A stretch of DNA of 6,756 nt from an uncultured Oscillospiraceae bacterium (lineage in GTDB: Bacteria > Bacillota > Clostridia > Oscillospirales > Oscillospiraceae), in NCBI GenBank assembly GCA_934621665.1, contig CAKTUT010000097.1:1-6756 (forward strand), given 5' to 3'. The notes beneath the pieces are model-generated. The model did not search any database. It was not told the origin of the DNA and was given only the letters and a program-made list of their open reading frames with translations. The first letter of the stretch is position 1; each line of letters begins with the position of its first letter. The position numbers were made by a program, and so were the translations under genes. Positions 4,447-6,756 of this stretch are shown here, one piece after another.

Positions 4447-6327
4447 ATGACAAAGAAACAGAAAAAGATGCTGATCCGCATTCTCATCACGGCAGTGCTG
4501 CTGATTGCGCTTCACTTTATCCCCATCGCCGGTATTGCGCAGCTGGCCGCGTATCTGGTTGCGTATCTGGTGATCGGCTATGATATTCTCAAAAAGGCAG
4601 GCAAGGGCATTGCCAATGGCCGCGCATTTGACGAAAACTTCTTGATGGCACTGGCAACGCTTGGCGCGTTCGCCGTAGCCATCTGGTCAAAGAGCGGCGA
4701 CTATGTCGAGGGTATTGCCGTTATGCTGTTTTATCAGATCGGAGAGCTGTTCCAGAGCTACGCTGTGGGCAAGAGCCGCCGGAACATCAGCGCGCTGATG
4801 GACATCCGTCCGGACTATGCCAACATTGAGGAGGACGGACAGCTCAAGCAGGTTGACCCCGGCGAGGTTGCGGTTGGCAGCATCATTGTGGTGCAGCCGG
4901 GCGAAAAAGTGCCGCTGGACGGCGTAATCGTAGAGGGCAATGCCAGCCTCAATACCAGCGCGCTGACCGGCGAGAGCATGCCGCGCGACGTGCGCGAGGG
5001 CGATGAGATCATCAGCGGCTGCATTGATATGTCCGGCGTGCTGAAAATCCGCACGACCAAGGCGTTCGGCGAGTCCACGGTGTCGAAGATCCTTGACCTT
5101 GTGGAAAACGCAAGCTCCCGCAAGTCGAAGTCCGAAGCCTTTATCTCACGCTTTGCAAAGATTTATACGCCGGCCGTATGCGCGGCGGCGCTGGTGCTGG
5201 CAATTATTGTGCCGTGCGTGCGGCTGGTTGCGGGCATGGATGCGCAGTGGATCAACTGGATCTACCGCGCGCTGACGTTCCTGGTCGTCAGCTGCCCCTG
5301 CGCGCTGGTCATCAGCATCCCGCTGAGCTTTTTCGCCGGCATCGGCGGCGCAAGCAAAGAGGGCATCCTGATCAAGGGCTCGAACTATCTTGAGGCGCTT
5401 TCCGAGGCAAAGGTTGTTGTATTTGACAAGACCGGTACGCTGACGCAGGGCGTTTTTGAGGTGACGGCTGTGCATCACAGTCCGCTTGACGAACAGCAGC
5501 TGCTGGAGTATGCGGCGCTTGCCGAGTGCGCCTCGTCGCATCCCATCAGCAAGAGCCTGCAAAAGGCGTATGGTAAAGAGATTGACCGCAGCCGCGTGAC
5601 GGAGATTGAAGAAATCAGCGGCCACGGCATTACCGCCACCGTGGACGGCCGCAAGGTGGCCGCGGGCAACAGCAAGCTTATGAAGCAGCTTGGCATCGAA
5701 TACTGTGACTGCCACAGCGTCGGTACGATTATCCACATGGCCATTGACGGCCAATACGCCGGTCATATTGTCATCTCCGACGTGGTAAAGGTGCATTCCA
5801 GGGAAGCAATTGCGCAGCTGAAAAAGGCGGGCATACAGAAAACCGTTATGCTGACGGGCGACGCAACGCGCGTGGCTGAGCAGGTCGCATCGGAGCTCGG
5901 CGTGGACGAGGTGCGCAGCGAGCTTTTGCCGGGCGACAAGGTGGCTGAGATTGAAAAGCTGCTGGCAGCCGGAGGCAAGAACGGCAAATTGGCATTTGTG
6001 GGCGACGGCATCAACGACGCACCAGTTTTGACGCGGGCGGATATTGGCATTGCCATGGGCGCAATGGGCTCGGATGCGGCCATCGAGGCGGCGGATATTG
6101 TCCTGATGGACGATGACCCGCTTCAGATTGCAAAGGCCATCAAGATTTCCCGCAAGTGCATTGGTATTGTCAAGCAGAACATTGTGTTCTCGCTGATTGT
6201 CAAATTTGCGTGTCTGGCGCTGACGGCCATTGGGATCACGAATATGTGGGCGGCGATTTTCGCCGACGTGGGCGTGATGATTCTGGCGGTGCTGAACGCC
6301 ATTCGCGCGCTGAAATACAAGAACTGA
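4447..6327 (+). CDS. P1B-2 type Zn/Cd/Pb-exporting P-type ATPase (ZntA/CadA family)
   Basis: The product has 626 residues and is a membrane pump that uses ATP to expel divalent heavy metals. Eight membrane helices can be traced: two near residues 8-50, two around 60-110, two around 238-300 and two around 580-620. Motifs in order: Glu100 in GELF; actuator TGES (174-177); the metal-path CPC (283-285) followed by ALVIS; phosphorylated Asp327 in DKTGTLT; His365-Pro366 of the nucleotide site; TGD (470-472); GDGINDAP (519-526); Lys586 and Asp607 (FADVG) in the last two helices. The Lys and Asp are hallmarks of the Zn/Cd/Pb subgroup and argue against copper. There is no N-terminal HMA domain: the first helix starts within ten residues, and the HMA domain is encoded separately 87 bases upstream. 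Expression probably depends on the divergent ArsR-AraC regulator. Subgroup is well supported; the preferred metal is not determined. Confidence 0.95.
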   Translation: MTKKQKKMLIRILITAVLLIALHFIPIAGIAQLAAYLVAYLVIGYDILKKAGKGIANGRAFDENFLMALATLGAFAVAIWSKSGDYVEGIAVMLFYQIGELFQSYAVGKSRRNISALMDIRPDYANIEEDGQLKQVDPGEVAVGSIIVVQPGEKVPLDGVIVEGNASLNTSALTGESMPRDVREGDEIISGCIDMSGVLKIRTTKAFGESTVSKILDLVENASSRKSKSEAFISRFAKIYTPAVCAAALVLAIIVPCVRLVAGMDAQWINWIYRALTFLVVSCPCALVISIPLSFFAGIGGASKEGILIKGSNYLEALSEAKVVVFDKTGTLTQGVFEVTAVHHSPLDEQQLLEYAALAECASSHPISKSLQKAYGKEIDRSRVTEIEEISGHGITATVDGRKVAAGNSKLMKQLGIEYCDCHSVGTIIHMAIDGQYAGHIVISDVVKVHSREAIAQLKKAGIQKTVMLTGDATRVAEQVASELGVDEVRSELLPGDKVAEIEKLLAAGGKNGKLAFVGDGINDAPVLTRADIGIAMGAMGSDAAIEAADIVLMDDDPLQIAKAIKISRKCIGIVKQNIVFSLIVKFACLALTAIGITNMWAAIFADVGVMILAVLNAIRALKYKN

Positions 6328-6341
6328 GTAAAAACAAAGAC

Positions 6342-6373
6342 AGGGGGCGCTTTCCAATTGGAAAGCGCCCCCT
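6342..6373. terminator. Terminator-like 32-base perfect palindrome after the ATPase gene
   Basis: The sequence 6342-6373 is fully self-complementary about its centre (AATT at 6356-6359), giving a GC-rich stem of about 14 pairs once a small loop is allowed. It starts 15 bases after the ATPase stop. The plus strand has only TT after it, while the minus strand gives GTCTTTGTTTTTAC, so it may terminate in both directions and better leftward. Confidence 0.75.
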
Positions 6374-6557
6374 TCAGCGTGTCGAGATTTTGCTTGTCCG
6401 GGAGAAACTCCATCGTGCCATGGCCGATCACACCGGAATAGGCCATGTGCAGTTCATTTTCTCCCTACGCGCACGGTGCGATGCCGTCAAGTGCGCAGAA
6501 TGCAGTACAGTTTTCGCCGTTTCTTCCTGCATTTCGTCCGGCAAAGAATATTTCCCT
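6374..6557 (-). pseudogene. Possible decayed minus-strand coding remnant, unidentified
   Basis: Between the ATPase terminator and the SpoVT-like gene (about 255 bases) no intact gene is seen. In one minus-strand frame a protein-like stretch reads ENCTAFCALDGIAPCA, then an in-frame TAG (6467-6465), then GENELHMAYSGVIGHG and on into the hairpin with no stop before it. Its codons mostly end in G or C, as in the real genes here. No start or ribosome binding site was found. This could be the broken tail of a lost gene or chance; I do not recognise a family. Confidence 0.2.
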
Positions 6558-6628
6558 TTTTGCTGCAAAGAATAGGGAATGCAATGATAAAAACGCTGAA
6601 CGCAAAGCGAGTATTGGAGGAAGCATCT

Positions 6629-6756
6629 ATGAAAGCAACTGGCATTGTCAGACGGATTGACGATCTTGGCCGCGTTGTCATCCCCAAGGAAATCCGCCGT
6701 ACACTTCGTATCCGCGAGGGCGACCCGTTGCAGACAGCATTGACACAGTGGGAGAG
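6629..6756 (+). CDS. spoVT: SpoVT/AbrB-family transcriptional regulator, N-terminal part (runs off window)
   Basis: GGAGG (6616-6620) lies 8 bases before the ATG. The first 34 residues are a textbook AbrB-type swapped-hairpin DNA-binding domain: MKATGIVRRIDDLGRVVIPK, then EIRRTLRIREGDPL. This wording is closest to SpoVT, the regulator of late forespore genes in endospore formers, whose full length is about 180 residues, rather than to AbrB itself. After Pro33-Leu34 the family normally continues with E-I-F/Y and a V-D/T-D/R phrase, but here the frame reads QTALTQWE to the last base. None of the three frames restores the expected continuation, so this is not a simple frameshift. The gene may be cut by an inserted element, joined wrongly in assembly, or be a divergent paralogue. 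The symbol is a family-level call; the intact gene cannot be confirmed from this window. Confidence 0.7.
   Translation, partial: MKATGIVRRIDDLGRVVIPKEIRRTLRIREGDPLQTALTQWE

Noticed and set aside
5146..6357. 403-codon minus-strand open frame opposite the ATPase
   Set aside because: The plus strand has every P-type ATPase motif in order; the minus frame is a shadow with His/Arg-rich text and begins in the terminator hairpin.

Overview
This window looks like a piece of a GC-rich, spore-forming-lineage Clostridia genome, of the Oscillospiraceae kind. The evidence is strong AGGAGG-type ribosome binding sites, sigma-A style promoters with 17-bp spacers, GC-rich codon choice, a SpoVT/AbrB-type regulator, a DegV protein and a P1B metal ATPase of Firmicutes type. 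The assignment to a family is inference. Both edges of the window cut through genes.

Layout. Positions 1-1284 are the 3' part of a long repeat-domain protein, probably secreted, ending at a strong hairpin (1310-1340). Positions 1335-1800 are mostly non-coding and hold one short unrecognised ORF (1395-1643) followed by a perfect hairpin (1658-1685). Positions 1806-3223 form a two-gene operon: a MarR regulator and a DegV fatty-acid-binding protein whose start and stop overlap as ATGA. A near-consensus promoter precedes it, bracketed by two matching 7-N4-7 operators. The operon ends at a bidirectional terminator (3233-3265) shared with a convergent gene.

Positions 3269-6373 are a heavy-metal module. 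On the minus strand is an unusual regulator that joins an ArsR/SmtB winged helix to an AraC-type double helix-turn-helix. Divergent from it are a free-standing 72-residue heavy-metal-associated (HMA) domain protein and a Zn/Cd/Pb-type P1B-2 ATPase that lacks its own HMA domain. The two divergent promoters are interlocked: both -10 boxes lie in one palindrome (CAGTATACTG) and the two -35 boxes sit at mirror-image positions, so regulator and efflux pump are probably transcribed in competition. A long inverted repeat lies between the HMA gene and the ATPase gene. The likely job of the module is sensing and exporting zinc, cadmium or lead.

Positions 6374-6628 hold no intact gene, only a possible decayed minus-strand coding remnant. 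From 6629 a SpoVT/AbrB-type DNA-binding protein begins with a textbook N-terminus but departs abruptly from the family pattern after about 34 codons, shortly before the window ends. This may be the edge of an insertion or an assembly junction.

The most novel-looking parts are the ArsR-AraC fusion regulator, its mirror-symmetric shared promoter, and the split HMA/ATPase arrangement.
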